A stretch of DNA of 59,465 nucleotides from Porphyrobacter sp. IPPAS B-1204 (GCA_003724185.1 RHGM01000004.1:1-59465), one strand, 5' to 3'. Shown: positions 16,410 through 26,110, counted from the first letter of the stretch. Made by a program: numbers and translations. The notes: generated by a model from the sequence alone, not told the origin.

Positions 16410-17829
16410 GGTTCTGCACGTAAATGTCAGACGTGTTGGCCCCGTTCGCCGAGGATGTCTCTGCGTAAGCGATCATTTTGCCATCGGGCGAAAAGGCAAG
16501 GCCGCCAAAGGGAGCATCGTCGCCGGTGGCGTTCTTGGCCAGCAGGGTGACGCGTCCGGTCGCGACATCAATCTTCTGCAGCCGCGCCAGCTTGTCCCAG
16601 ACCACCAGCGTCTTTCCGTCGGGTGCGACCGCAAAAGACCAGATATGCGCGTCATAACCTTTCGTGACAGCGACCGGTGCGCCTGTCCCGTCTGCCGCCA
16701 TCGCAAAGATATCGCCGCGATCCCCTTGATCGAGGATCATGAAGGCCCTGCCGTCCTTCGATCCCACCACCGCCTGCCGGGCGCGCGCTTCCATCGGGAC
16801 AGCAAATTCGACCCTGCGCAGCTGCTTGGGCGCAGCAAGGGCGACACGCCCGCGGGCGGTGATCGCGACTGTCTCACCCGAGGGCGATATGCGCGCCGCT
16901 TCCAACTGCTTGAGCGGTTCGCCAAGAGCGCGGGTGCGGGTCTGTTCGCGGTCGGTGACGAGGTCGATCGCAAGCTTGCGGACCGCGCCGGTCGCCAGCG
17001 CAACGGTGTGGAGGTCGGCACCGTTCTGGAGGAAGGCCATATCGCCATCGATGCTCGCCTGGAGCACAGGGAAGGGCAGATCAGGCGAGATCTGCCGGAC
17101 ATCGCTGCCGTCCTCGGCGGCCGACCACAAGGCGTCCTTGCCGCTCTTGTCGGACAGAAACCAGATGCGGCCGCCCGATGCCATCGGCTGGCGGATCGGG
17201 GCACCGAAATCTTCGAGCAGACGCGTCGCCTCGGTATCCGAACCTATCGTCCAGCGCCACAATTGCTCCATCCCGCCGCCGCGATAGAGCACGGCATTGT
17301 CGCGGGCGCGGGCGTAGAGGCCGCGGCGCGCAAAAAACAGCGTGCGCCCGTCGCTACCAAAGGCCGCACCCGTGGCGCGCCACAGCGGGATTGGCGTCGC
17401 CTCTCCGCCTTCGGGCGAGACCGTGTAGAGGATTTCGCCCTGACCGCCGCCCGGAAGGCGCGAGGCGAAGATCACACGGCCATCGGGCGTCCAGCCCACG
17501 GTCTGCACAAAGCCGCCCTCGAAAGTCAGGCGCCGCGGGGTGCCGCCCCTAAGCGGCATGACGTAGACATCGCGCTCGCTGTCATAACTGGCGCTGAAGG
17601 CGATCCATTTGCCATCGGGCGAGATATGGGCTTCGCTTTCCTCGGCTGGATGATTGGTGAGCCGGACGGCGCTTCCGCCATCGCGTCCCGTGCGCCACAG
17701 ATCGCCCTCACTGGCGAAGACCAGCACATCGCCGCGTGCGCTCGGGTACTGGTAAAAACCCTCTTCGGCTGCCGCAGGCACCACGGCCAAAGTGCACACG
17801 CCCGCGATCAACGCTCCGAATAGTCTCAT
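16342..17829 (-). pseudogene. Tricorn-like protease, N-terminal (propeller) part before a frameshift
   Basis: The N-terminal half starts at 17829 with signal peptide MRLFGALIAGVCTLAVVPAA, preceded by AGGGA; an upstream extension of the frame lacks any domain. It encodes TolB/WD-like propeller blades (ISPDGKWIAFSASYDSERDV, FSPDGKMIAYAETSS) followed by KYNDYARLRA and a stop at 16342. The expected continuation (TPAFAHDGAW) is in another frame that begins at 16361. Reading TAC-ACG instead of the present TACG restores one frame, so a 2-base deletion or 1-base insertion near 16359-16362 is implied. The full protein would be a periplasmic peptidase that degrades peptides. Confidence 0.75.
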
Positions 17830-17899
17830 GATGTCCGTTCCCTGCAGTGCCGACCCCGCCGTGTGCCAGCCTAACCGCTGCGACGCTAGGGGGCGGCTG

Positions 17900-20623
17900 T
17901 CATTTGGCAAGCACGGCCCGCTCGATCCGGGCAATCCGGCGCTCTTCGTAGCCATCGGTCTTGAGGTCAGCGAATGCGGGGGCTGCAGCCGCCAGATGCT
18001 TTCTGGCTGCCTCTGGTCGCCCGGAAAAGGCGGCGATTTCGGCCAGCAACAGTTCGACGTGCAGGCCCCAGTCCTTGTTGCCGACAAGTTCGCCGACCGA
18101 AACCCGGTCAAGATTGGCGAGGTATCGGCTCGCGTCACTATAACGCCGGGATGCAATCAGGCAGTCGGCGACGCCATGCGACACCCCGTGCGTGAGCGAG
18201 TGGTCGGCTCCGAACCCGGCTTTGGCCGCTTCGAAAGCCGCCATTGCATCTTGCAGCCCGCCATCCGTGTCCCCGGCGCGGCAGCGGACACGGGCGGTGT
18301 CGACCCTTGCGCCGACTGCATAGAAGGATCGGGCGCCAAAGCGCTTTTCGGCAGCCTGCCAGATCCGCTCCCCATCCGCCCGCGCTTCGCCATAGCGTTC
18401 CATATTCTTAAGGGCATCCATCCGGCTGCCGAGCAATTGCAGCGTGCGCGGGTGGTCACGTCCGAACCGGCGCTCGATCAGCGGCAGGATCGCCGTGGCT
18501 TCGGCAATCATGGCCTCGTTCTTCTGTTGCGCCAGCAGCGCCTGGGCAAGGTTCAGGCGCACCTGCAATGTGTCGGGGTGATCGCGGCCTAACAGCAGCG
18601 CGGAACGCATCGACAGATCGCGCGCCCGCTTTTCCGCCTCCTCCATCCGGTCAAGCCGGAGCAGGGCGGCGATGATGCGCTGCTTGAGCGCGACCTGCTC
18701 GCGTGCGGTCAGGTCGCGCGGGAGCGCATTTGCACTGGCCTCGCTGCGTTCGAACGCAGCCAGTGCATCGCTGCTGCGGTCTTCGCCGATCGCAAGATAG
18801 CCTGTCGCGGCATAGGCCCACATCGCGCCTTCAGGGGGCAGGGTCTCCGGTGCACCCCACCGGGCCTGCGCCTCGCGCAATGCGTCCTGTGCCTGTTTGA
18901 GGCTGCCTTCCTCGACTGATCGGGCCAGCATCAGGGCAATCTGATAAGCGATAATCGCCTGTTGATCCGGATTGCCACTGCGCGCGAACAACGCCGATGC
19001 GGCATCGAATTCGCGGCGCGCCGAGGCGTAATCGGCCCGTTCAACAAAGGCGCGTGCGATGCTGTGATGAAGCTGGCCTGCAATCAAAGGGGTGTCGGCA
19101 AACCGCTGGTCGATGTCCGCGCTGGCGCGCTTCAGCGCTTCGCCCATCGTCTCGTCGATCGCCACGGCTTCGGCAGGGTCCGCCTTGGCCAGCAGATCCT
19201 CGGCGAGAAAGGCATAGCTGGCTTCGGCGATCTTGCGCTGCGCTATGGCGATGTCGCGCTGCCCGATGGCCCACGCGGTTGCAATCGAGGTGCCGATCAG
19301 GCCAAGCACCGTGGCCGCCGCGGCTGCACGCACCCAGGGGCGGCGCGCAAGGCGCTGTTGCTCCTCGCCCCGCAACCGGGCCAGCTGGCGCTCCGCCTCG
19401 CGTTCCTGCTCATCGGCCTGACGACGTTCCGCGAGGGACTCAAGCCGCTGTGCGAGATCCTCGGCCGATGCCAGACGGTGTTCGGGATTGCCCGCGGCAG
19501 CGGCGCGGATGTCATCGCGCAGCAAGGGATCCGCGATCCCCGCGTCCCAGCCCGGTGCCAGCGTTGCATGAAGATCGCCGCTCACCAGCTGGAACAGGAT
19601 AAGCCCCAGCGAATAGACATCGCTGCGGATCGAAGGCAGGGCACCGGCATAAAGTTCCGGAGCGCGGTAGGCATTGGTTCCCGATGGGCCGGTGCGGGCG
19701 CCATTCTCATCATCCGGCTCGTCAGGCCGGGTGATCTGGAACTGCTCGACCAGAGTATCCTGAATCATTTCGCCGCAGCCGAAATCGGCGAGCCTGACCA
19801 CCGGCGTCCCGTCGTCTTCGGCGATCAGGATGTTGGCGGGCTTGAGGTCTTTGTGCAGCACCCCCAGATCGTGAATCGCCGACAAGGCACGCGCTGTCTG
19901 GATTGCGATCCCCAAGCGGGTCTCCAGCGGCACCGCCGCAAGACCACCCTGCGCTTCGGCCCAGGCGATCAGGTCCACCCCTCCGAAGGCATATTCGACA
20001 AAGCAGGGCGCGGCATCGAAATCCCATTCGAGCAGTGGCGGGCAGGGGGCGGCCTGCCCAAGACCGGCTGCGATGATGCGCGCCAGGGTCACTTCGCGCT
20101 TGAGCGCCTGCAGCCTGTCAGGCGCATCGGCAAACTTGAAGACGCGGTTTTCGCGGGTCTTGGCATGGCGGGCAAGCCACACATCATTGGCCCCGGAATT
20201 GCCCAGCGGTTGTTCAAGCAGCCATTGCGGCCGCCGCGGCACGGCCTGACCGGGCTCGAAGTCCAGGCGCCTCGTCTGGGGGCTGTCGACCTGTTCGATC
20301 GTGACCGGTGCGGTGATGCGATAGCCGATCCTCGGCACTGTCTCGATCATATCTCCCAGGGGTTCGCCAAGCGCCTTGCGCAGCTTGGATACGGCGGTCG
20401 CCAGAGATCCTTCGACCACGAACACACCGGGCCAGACCGCGTCAAGCAATTCGCCCTTGGTAACAACTTCGCCCGCCCGGAGGAGCAGTTCGTGCAGGAT
20501 TTCGAGCGGCTTGCCTTCGAGCGAAACGGTTGTCCCGCCGACTTTGAGCGTCCAGCCGGACTCGTCGAATTCGGCGTTGCCAAACCGCCATAAGCGTCGC
20601 CGACGATTGGTTGATCCCCGCAT
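17900..20623 (-). CDS. Winged-helix / Ser-Thr kinase / TPR membrane fusion protein
   Basis: A 907-residue fusion. Residues 12-103 form an OmpR/PhoB-type winged helix (KPLEILHELLLRAGEVVTKG and TVPRIGYRI). Residues about 134-398 are a eukaryotic-like protein kinase with Lys163 (VFKFA), catalytic HKDLKPANIL (257-266), DFG at 280-282 and APE at 321-323. The HKD replaces the usual HRD, so it is a non-RD kinase. A basic, Glu-rich coiled stretch leads to one transmembrane helix (431-453), and the remaining 450 residues contain TPR-like helices. The DNA-binding and kinase domains would be cytoplasmic and the TPR part periplasmic. It lies just upstream of the tricorn-like gene on the same strand, 70 bp apart. 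Confidence 0.88.
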   Translation of the reverse strand: MRGSTNRRRRLWRFGNAEFDESGWTLKVGGTTVSLEGKPLEILHELLLRAGEVVTKGELLDAVWPGVFVVEGSLATAVSKLRKALGEPLGDMIETVPRIGYRITAPVTIEQVDSPQTRRLDFEPGQAVPRRPQWLLEQPLGNSGANDVWLARHAKTRENRVFKFADAPDRLQALKREVTLARIIAAGLGQAAPCPPLLEWDFDAAPCFVEYAFGGVDLIAWAEAQGGLAAVPLETRLGIAIQTARALSAIHDLGVLHKDLKPANILIAEDDGTPVVRLADFGCGEMIQDTLVEQFQITRPDEPDDENGARTGPSGTNAYRAPELYAGALPSIRSDVYSLGLILFQLVSGDLHATLAPGWDAGIADPLLRDDIRAAAAGNPEHRLASAEDLAQRLESLAERRQADEQEREAERQLARLRGEEQQRLARRPWVRAAAAATVLGLIGTSIATAWAIGQRDIAIAQRKIAEASYAFLAEDLLAKADPAEAVAIDETMGEALKRASADIDQRFADTPLIAGQLHHSIARAFVERADYASARREFDAASALFARSGNPDQQAIIAYQIALMLARSVEEGSLKQAQDALREAQARWGAPETLPPEGAMWAYAATGYLAIGEDRSSDALAAFERSEASANALPRDLTAREQVALKQRIIAALLRLDRMEEAEKRARDLSMRSALLLGRDHPDTLQVRLNLAQALLAQQKNEAMIAEATAILPLIERRFGRDHPRTLQLLGSRMDALKNMERYGEARADGERIWQAAEKRFGARSFYAVGARVDTARVRCRAGDTDGGLQDAMAAFEAAKAGFGADHSLTHGVSHGVADCLIASRRYSDASRYLANLDRVSVGELVGNKDWGLHVELLLAEIAAFSGRPEAARKHLAAAAPAFADLKTDGYEERRIARIERAVLAK

Positions 20624-20772
20624 CGACCATCCCCCCTGAAGCGAGTTTAGAAATTCTTGAGATCGGCTTCAAGACTTCGCCTTGGTGCGCGCCCTATTCC
20701 CTCCCGCATCGGCTGCTGCGCGCATCAACAGCGGCGCTGCTGGCACCACGCGGTTTGTCAAAGGGGTGAAAC

Positions 20773-21522
20773 ATGAAAGGCAAAATTCTTGGCTTCAATG
20801 AAGCCGAAGGCTCTGGCGCAATTTCTGCCGAGGATGGTTCGCGGCACAGTTTCATCCAGGCCGACTGGCGCGGCCAGCGACCGCCGCAAGCGGGGATGAC
20901 GGTCGATTTCGAAAGTGCGGATGGCGCGGCGAAGGAGATCTATCCTGTCACCTCGGGCGCAATGGCCGCGCTGGGATCGATGAACACCGACCTCAGCGGG
21001 CTTTCGGGCTCGCCCGAAGGCGCTCGCATTGCCGCGATGTTCACCGGGTCGCTCGCCGCGCCGCTGGCGCTGGTCGTGATCGCAGCCTGCTTCATGAACG
21101 CAATCACCTCGCCGATGATGAGCGTGAACCTGATCGATCTGGGCAAGGTGCTCGACGGGCTCAATCTTGCCGGCGCGGCGGCGTCCATCGCCGGGGAACA
21201 GGACAGCGGTACGGGCGCGGCTGGTGCCTTGCTCATGCTGCGCTTCGCTGCTCCGCTGTCGGCGCTGTGGCTGATCTGGGCTGCCTGGTCCGGCAAGCAC
21301 GAGCGGGCAGCGATGCTGGTGACCGGCATCGCCGCGATCGGTGCCGGCTTGCTGGTGATCGGGCTGCGATCCTCGGCCCTGTCGATGCTGCCGGACTTCG
21401 TCCGTGCCGAGGCAAGCGAGGTGATCAATCTGGGTCTGGGCACGTGGGTGCTGCTGGCATCCGGCGCGGCCCTTCTGGCGGCGTTTGCCGGCAAGCTCCG
21501 CAACCCGCTGGCGAAGGTGTGA
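20773..21522 (+). CDS. Cold-shock-like domain fused to a membrane protein
   Basis: A 249-residue protein. Residues 1-58 resemble a cold-shock/OB-fold domain (MKGKILGFNEAEGSGAISAE, then SFIQADWRG and GMTVDFE), although the aromatic RNA-binding motif KGFGFI is not conserved. The rest holds about four hydrophobic segments (APLALVVIAACFMNAI, MLRFAAPLSALWLIWAAW, AAMLVTGIAAIGAGLLVIG, LGTWVLLASGAALLAAFAG). The start at 20773 follows AAAGGGGTGAA. It opens a rightward run of four genes and diverges from the kinase fusion gene. The soluble domain would face the cytoplasm. The function is unknown. Confidence 0.75.
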   Translation: MKGKILGFNEAEGSGAISAEDGSRHSFIQADWRGQRPPQAGMTVDFESADGAAKEIYPVTSGAMAALGSMNTDLSGLSGSPEGARIAAMFTGSLAAPLALVVIAACFMNAITSPMMSVNLIDLGKVLDGLNLAGAAASIAGEQDSGTGAAGALLMLRFAAPLSALWLIWAAWSGKHERAAMLVTGIAAIGAGLLVIGLRSSALSMLPDFVRAEASEVINLGLGTWVLLASGAALLAAFAGKLRNPLAKV

Positions 21523-21527
21523 CGGCC

Positions 21528-22550
21528 ATGAGCACAGCCCGCATTTTCGCTTTGCTGCTGGCCGCTGGGACGCCGCTTGCCGCTTGCACTCCTGAAGCCC
21601 CTTCGTCCGAGGATCCGGTGTCCACCACGCCGGACGAGGAGCCCGGCACATCTGCCGAGGCCCGGTTGGCGTCCCCGGACGGGCTTGCTGTGACCTCGGC
21701 CTGGATGCCGCGTGACTGGGATGGCGATGTCTATCAGGGCGCAGGCCAGCTGAGCGCTGACGAGGCGATCCGCAAGGCGCGGCAGAACATGATCAACACC
21801 GTGCCGCTGACCTTGTGGGCCGTTGCCAACGACACGCTGGTTACCGAAGCGTTCGAGCCGATCTGGGTCTGGTACACGGCGATCCGCTCATGCGAGCGCG
21901 GCATTGCCTTGAGCGACGATCTGGCGGGAGAGTTCGGCAATCGGGAACGCGGGCAGGCAGGTCTTGTCGCTGCCCGATCCGATCTCAGGAAATGGGCGGC
22001 CACCCAGCCGACCGAGGTGACCGCTGCCTTCAGCGCCCGGCTTGGCCAATGGAACGCAGCGAGCGGCGCCTTCCCGATTCAGGAAGCTGGCAAGGCGACC
22101 ACGCTGAAGCCTGGCGATGCGGCCCGGTTCGATCCCTTTCATGACGGCGCGACTGTGGAGATGTGGAGCGAAGGCACCCGCCACGGCATCAACCACCTTC
22201 AGGTCTCCCTGCTTGCCCCGCAATGCGTGTCGCCCGACGGGCAGATGATCCACAAGTTCGAGAAGATGTCGCAGTGGTGGATCATCTTCGGTGAAGCCGA
22301 GCGCGGGATGGGCGGGCTTGTCCGTTACGACAAGCGCGCTTTCCTGCAGGAAATCAGGATGTCGCGGGAGCAGGCAGCGGCATTTGCCCAGCGCAATCCG
22401 GAGCGCCGTGTTGAGGTGGCCATTACCTTTGGCCCGGCTGGATCAAGCTTCGTCAAATCCACCGATCAATCGGCCATCCGCGCTGCATTGCAAGAAGCCG
22501 TCATCACCGATGCGCTGGATGGCACTGTGCTGGCCAGCCAGACCTACTGA
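21528..22550 (+). CDS. Lipoprotein of unknown function
   Basis: A 340-residue protein with a lipoprotein signal (MSTARIFALLLAAGTPLAAC); the lipobox LAAC puts the lipidated Cys at residue 20. A Pro/Ser/Glu-rich spacer follows (TPEAPSSEDPVSTTPDEEPG). The folded part has no transmembrane segment and no family I recognise. The start at 21528 lies 5 bp after the stop of the membrane gene, so the two are cotranscribed. An open frame extends further upstream but overlaps that gene and lacks a signal. Confidence 0.75.
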   Translation: MSTARIFALLLAAGTPLAACTPEAPSSEDPVSTTPDEEPGTSAEARLASPDGLAVTSAWMPRDWDGDVYQGAGQLSADEAIRKARQNMINTVPLTLWAVANDTLVTEAFEPIWVWYTAIRSCERGIALSDDLAGEFGNRERGQAGLVAARSDLRKWAATQPTEVTAAFSARLGQWNAASGAFPIQEAGKATTLKPGDAARFDPFHDGATVEMWSEGTRHGINHLQVSLLAPQCVSPDGQMIHKFEKMSQWWIIFGEAERGMGGLVRYDKRAFLQEIRMSREQAAAFAQRNPERRVEVAITFGPAGSSFVKSTDQSAIRAALQEAVITDALDGTVLASQTY

Positions 22551-22571
22551 CCGGATTTTCAAGGAGCGGGC

Positions 22572-23066
22572 ATGATGAAGGCACCCTTTATCGTTTCCTT
22601 GCTGATGGCAGCAATCACGGTACCTGTTGCGCCTGCCAGCGCGCAGGAAAGCGGCGCAGCCATGACGCTCGAATCCGGCGGAACGCAGCCCGGCTGTGTG
22701 GTCTGGGAACGGTTCGTGGTTCCGGCACCCGACCGGTGGAGCCCGCAGTTTGTCCGGATTTTCTTCCGCTTTCGCAATGCGTGCAACCGGACCATCTATA
22801 TCGGCATGCACCACCAGACCGGCTGCTGCGCCGAACGCGTGAGCATGATCGTATCGCACCGGCTGGCACCGGGGGAGGTCTACGGCGGCGCAGGTCACGG
22901 GCTCTACATCAACTTCGACCCGCCGACGGACCGCTACCTGAACTTCTGGCTGTTCCAGTCTGACCGGCCGTTCATCAAGACCAACCGGGTCGACATGACA
23001 CGCTGCTATCCAGGGTTTGATCCGAAAAAGGCGGCACCGCCCTGTCCGCCAGCATTTCGTCTCTAA
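22572..23066 (+). CDS. Small exported cysteine-containing protein
   Basis: A 164-residue protein with signal peptide MMKAPFIVSLLMAAITVPVA ending at ASA. AAGGAGCGGGC just before the ATG is a good ribosome binding site. The mature part is about 140 residues with six cysteines (PGCVVWERF, ACNRTIYIGM, GCCAERVSM, RCYPGF, PPCPPAF), suggesting a disulfide-stabilised beta fold. It follows the lipoprotein gene by 21 bp and precedes the gene at 23080 by 13 bp, so it lies in the same operon. No family recognised. Confidence 0.7.
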   Translation: MMKAPFIVSLLMAAITVPVAPASAQESGAAMTLESGGTQPGCVVWERFVVPAPDRWSPQFVRIFFRFRNACNRTIYIGMHHQTGCCAERVSMIVSHRLAPGEVYGGAGHGLYINFDPPTDRYLNFWLFQSDRPFIKTNRVDMTRCYPGFDPKKAAPPCPPAFRL

Positions 23067-23079
23067 GGAGGTAACGCCG

Positions 23080-24327
23080 ATGATCACTCTGCAAAAGCTG
23101 GTTTGCGCTGCCGCAGCCTTTGGCCTCACCGTGCCCGCTGCGGCGCAAACGGAAGCGTCGCTTCTACCCGTCAGGGTGGGCGCCTGGGTCGATGAAGGTG
23201 TTTCATGCAGCGCGGCACAGTCCGTCTGGGTCTTTGACGGGAGCCGAGCGGGCTACGTCGGTTTCAACCCGAACTTGCGCAGAGGTAGCCAGCTTTACGG
23301 CGACCTGTCGGCTTTCACTGCGGTGAAGCCCGCAAGGGGCGGATACACGGAATTCCGTCCCGATGGCTTTGGTGAAGTCGGCCGGATGCTGGTCAAACAG
23401 GAAGGGGATGACCGGCTGACCCTCGTCATGCGTGCTCCGAGCCGGGACCGGATCGACGAATCGGCCGAGAGGCTCAGGCATTGCCCGGTCGAAACCCTGT
23501 CAGCAAATGTGCAACAGGCTTTGCAGATGTTCGCTCCTGCTCTGGCGGTTGCGGCGGGGAGCCGGGCAGAGATGGCCCAGACACTTCCAAATGCACCCAC
23601 TTGGCAAGTCGTGCCGCCGCGCAATGGTGCGCTGGCTCTGGCTTACGTCGAGGGCCCGGCTGCGATGAACGCCGTTGGTTTGCAGTGCCAGCAGGACGGC
23701 AGCATTGTCTTGTCTGCCGCGGCAGCAGGGCAAAGAACAGACCGCCCGCTCGTGGTGACCTTTGCCAGTCCGACAAGCGGCGCAAACGTCGATGCCACCT
23801 TGACCTACGATTCCAAGGCCCGATTCTTTCGCGGTCCGGCCAGCAGCATTCTGGCGGGCCTCATCATTGAAGAGGCCAGATCGCTTGAATTCCGTTTCAA
23901 CACGGTCCCGGCGGGCCGGATTTCGACGATCGGATCAGCCAAGGCGATCCGCACAGCGCTGGCCCCCTGCCTCGGGCTGGATGCGCCCGCAGCGCCTTCA
24001 GGGCCTGCCGGGATCAGCCCGACGCCGCCGCTTGGAATTGCAACGGGGTTCTATGTGAATGAAGGGACATCATGCACCGATCCGATCCAGGCGTTCTATT
24101 ATGACGGAAAGCGCGCCGGTGTGATTTTCGACGAGGATGGGTTTCCGCCCGATCCGATTGGCCGGGTTACAAAAGAGGCGGGTGAATACTTCCTGCCCAA
24201 TGCGGGAATTCTGGTGAAGGTGCTTGGCCCGGCGCGGGTGCAGCTTACCATTCAGGACACCGGGCCGCCGATGCGGCTTTGTCCGGCGTCGCAAATTCCG
24301 CAATCGATCAGGCGGCTGGTCCGCTGA
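23080..24327 (+). CDS. Exported protein with duplicated N- and C-terminal domains
   Basis: A 415-residue protein with signal peptide MITLQKLVCAAAAFGLTVPA; TAAGGAGGT upstream is a near-ideal ribosome binding site and fixes the start at 23080. The first mature domain (GAWVDEGVSCSAAQSVWVFD, then GSRAGYVGFN) and the last one (GFYVNEGTSCTDPIQAFYYD, then GKRAGVIFDED) are clearly related, so the protein contains an internal duplication of about 90 residues. The middle (residues about 150-310) is distinct. Operon partner of the lipoprotein and small exported protein upstream. Unknown function; an envelope role is inferred from export. Confidence 0.75.
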   Translation: MITLQKLVCAAAAFGLTVPAAAQTEASLLPVRVGAWVDEGVSCSAAQSVWVFDGSRAGYVGFNPNLRRGSQLYGDLSAFTAVKPARGGYTEFRPDGFGEVGRMLVKQEGDDRLTLVMRAPSRDRIDESAERLRHCPVETLSANVQQALQMFAPALAVAAGSRAEMAQTLPNAPTWQVVPPRNGALALAYVEGPAAMNAVGLQCQQDGSIVLSAAAAGQRTDRPLVVTFASPTSGANVDATLTYDSKARFFRGPASSILAGLIIEEARSLEFRFNTVPAGRISTIGSAKAIRTALAPCLGLDAPAAPSGPAGISPTPPLGIATGFYVNEGTSCTDPIQAFYYDGKRAGVIFDEDGFPPDPIGRVTKEAGEYFLPNAGILVKVLGPARVQLTIQDTGPPMRLCPASQIPQSIRRLVR

Positions 24328-24685
24328 CCCCGAAAGATGGTGCCGGGTTCGCCGCGTGCGGGGAGCAGCGGCGGACTGGCGATGGCCTCTGATCCTTCGT
24401 TGATGAAGCCGCTGGCGGGGCGCCTTCCGAATTCACGGCTAGCGTTGTTTCTGGTTCAATTTGCTCATAAAACCGGCCCGGCCGCTCCAAAATCCTTGGC
24501 GCAATCCGGTTCATGTCCCGATCGCTGCACGCTCCAGCGCAAGGTCCAGCATGGTGCCGCCAGGAAGCGGAACAATGCCGTCGCCGCCCTCGTTGGCTTC
24601 ATGATGCTGCGTCTCGCAGCAAAGCCGCTCGCCCGCAAATTGCGGCTGCGAGCGCGTCATCCAGACAACGCGAAAGGGCGATGAA
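24328..24685. other. Intergenic region without a recognisable gene
   Basis: These 358 bases lie between the exported-protein operon and the aldehyde dehydrogenase gene. Short open frames exist on both strands but none has a domain I recognise. The promoter of the downstream gene should be here, but I could not identify it with confidence. Confidence 0.45.
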
Positions 24686-26065
24686 ATGGCGACCATCCAG
24701 ACCAATAATCCAGCGACTGGCGAAGAGATCGCGACCTATTCCATGGAGACCGAGGCCGAGGTTTTCGCAAAGGTGGAGGCTGCGCACACGGCATTCCTCA
24801 GCTGGCGACAAAAATCCCACGAGGAGCGCGCTCCCTATCTGCGCAAGATCGCGGCAGTGCTGCGCGAAAATGCCGACGGGTTGGCCGAACTGATGACCCG
24901 CGAAATGGGAAAGCTGCTGCGCGACGGAAAGACCGAGATGGAGCTGTGCGCGCGTATCTTCGAATACACCGCCGATCATGGCCCGGCGAAGCTCGCTGAC
25001 GAAGAGCGCCAGCACAGCGGCGGCAAAAAGCGCGGTATCATCACCTTTGCCCCAATCGGGGTGATCTATTCGGTGCAGCCATGGAATTTCCCGGCCTACC
25101 AGCCGGTTCGCGTGCTTGCGGCCAATCTGATGGCGGGCAACGCGGTCATTCTCAAACATGCCTCGATCTGCACCGGCAGTGGTCTGCGCTTGCGCGATCT
25201 GTGCCTCGAAGCTGGCCTTCTGGCGGGTTTGTTCGAGGTCATCGTCACCGGACACGACATTTCCGACAAGGTGATCGGGCATGATCTGGTCCGTGCGGTG
25301 ACCATGACCGGCAGCGATGGCGCCGGCAGCCACATCGGTTCGCTTGCCGCAAAGCATCTCAAGAAGACCGTGCTGGAGCTCGGATCGAACGATGCGTACC
25401 TCGTGCTGGAGGACGCCGATATTCCTCTGGCGGTGAAGACCTGCGTGGCGGGCCGCATCTTCAACAATGGCGAGACTTGCGTATCGGCCAAGCGATTTAT
25501 CGTGACCGAGGCTGTCTATGACGAGTTCGTGCCGGCTTTCGTGCAGGCGATGAAAGCGGTGACCATGGGCGATCCAATGAAGGAGGATACCCAGCTTGGG
25601 CCGCTTTCCGGCCGCGAACAGTTCGATACGATCGTCGATCAGGTTGAGCAGAGCCTCGCCAGCGGCGCGACATTGCTGTGCGGCGGCGATCCCGAAGATG
25701 CGGCAGGATGTTATTACCCCGCCACCGTGCTGGCTGACTGCAAGCCCGGCATGCCCGCCCATGATGACGAGTTGTTCGGCCCCGTCGCCGCCATCATCCG
25801 CGCCAAGGATGATGAAGACGCGATGCGGATCGCGAATGCCAGCCGCTATGGTCTAGGCGGCGGCATTTTTAGCAAGGACGAAGCCAAGGCGGTACGCCTG
25901 GCCCGCGACCATTTCGACACTGGCATGGTGCGCATCAACTCCTTTGGCGCGGCCGATCCCAACATGCCCTTCGGCGGCGTCAAGAACTCGGGCTACGGCC
26001 GCGAGCACGGGGGCTTCGGGATGAAGGAATTCGTCAATGCGAAAGCGATCTTCCTGCCCTCGTAA
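24686..26065 (+). CDS. NAD(P)-dependent succinate-semialdehyde dehydrogenase, Sad-type
   Basis: A 459-residue aldehyde dehydrogenase. It has the cofactor-binding segment PWNFPAYQPVRVLAANLMAG, the general-base Glu in VLELGSND (about residue 230) and the nucleophilic Cys in NNGETCVSAKRF (about residue 263). The length and the LELGSND variant match the E. coli Sad/YneI group, which oxidises succinate semialdehyde to succinate, rather than the longer GabD group (about 480 residues). It would feed GABA or 4-hydroxybutyrate carbon into the citric acid cycle. AAAGGGCGATGAA precedes the ATG. The substrate is inferred from overall similarity. Confidence 0.85.
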   Translation: MATIQTNNPATGEEIATYSMETEAEVFAKVEAAHTAFLSWRQKSHEERAPYLRKIAAVLRENADGLAELMTREMGKLLRDGKTEMELCARIFEYTADHGPAKLADEERQHSGGKKRGIITFAPIGVIYSVQPWNFPAYQPVRVLAANLMAGNAVILKHASICTGSGLRLRDLCLEAGLLAGLFEVIVTGHDISDKVIGHDLVRAVTMTGSDGAGSHIGSLAAKHLKKTVLELGSNDAYLVLEDADIPLAVKTCVAGRIFNNGETCVSAKRFIVTEAVYDEFVPAFVQAMKAVTMGDPMKEDTQLGPLSGREQFDTIVDQVEQSLASGATLLCGGDPEDAAGCYYPATVLADCKPGMPAHDDELFGPVAAIIRAKDDEDAMRIANASRYGLGGGIFSKDEAKAVRLARDHFDTGMVRINSFGAADPNMPFGGVKNSGYGREHGGFGMKEFVNAKAIFLPS

Positions 26066-26110
26066 GGCTCGGACGATCGATCCACCCACAACAGACATCG
26101 GAGAAAAGAT

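Noticed and set aside
24599..25762. A 387-codon open frame antisense to the succinate-semialdehyde dehydrogenase
   Set aside because: No domain or ribosome binding site; the sense strand has all aldehyde dehydrogenase motifs.
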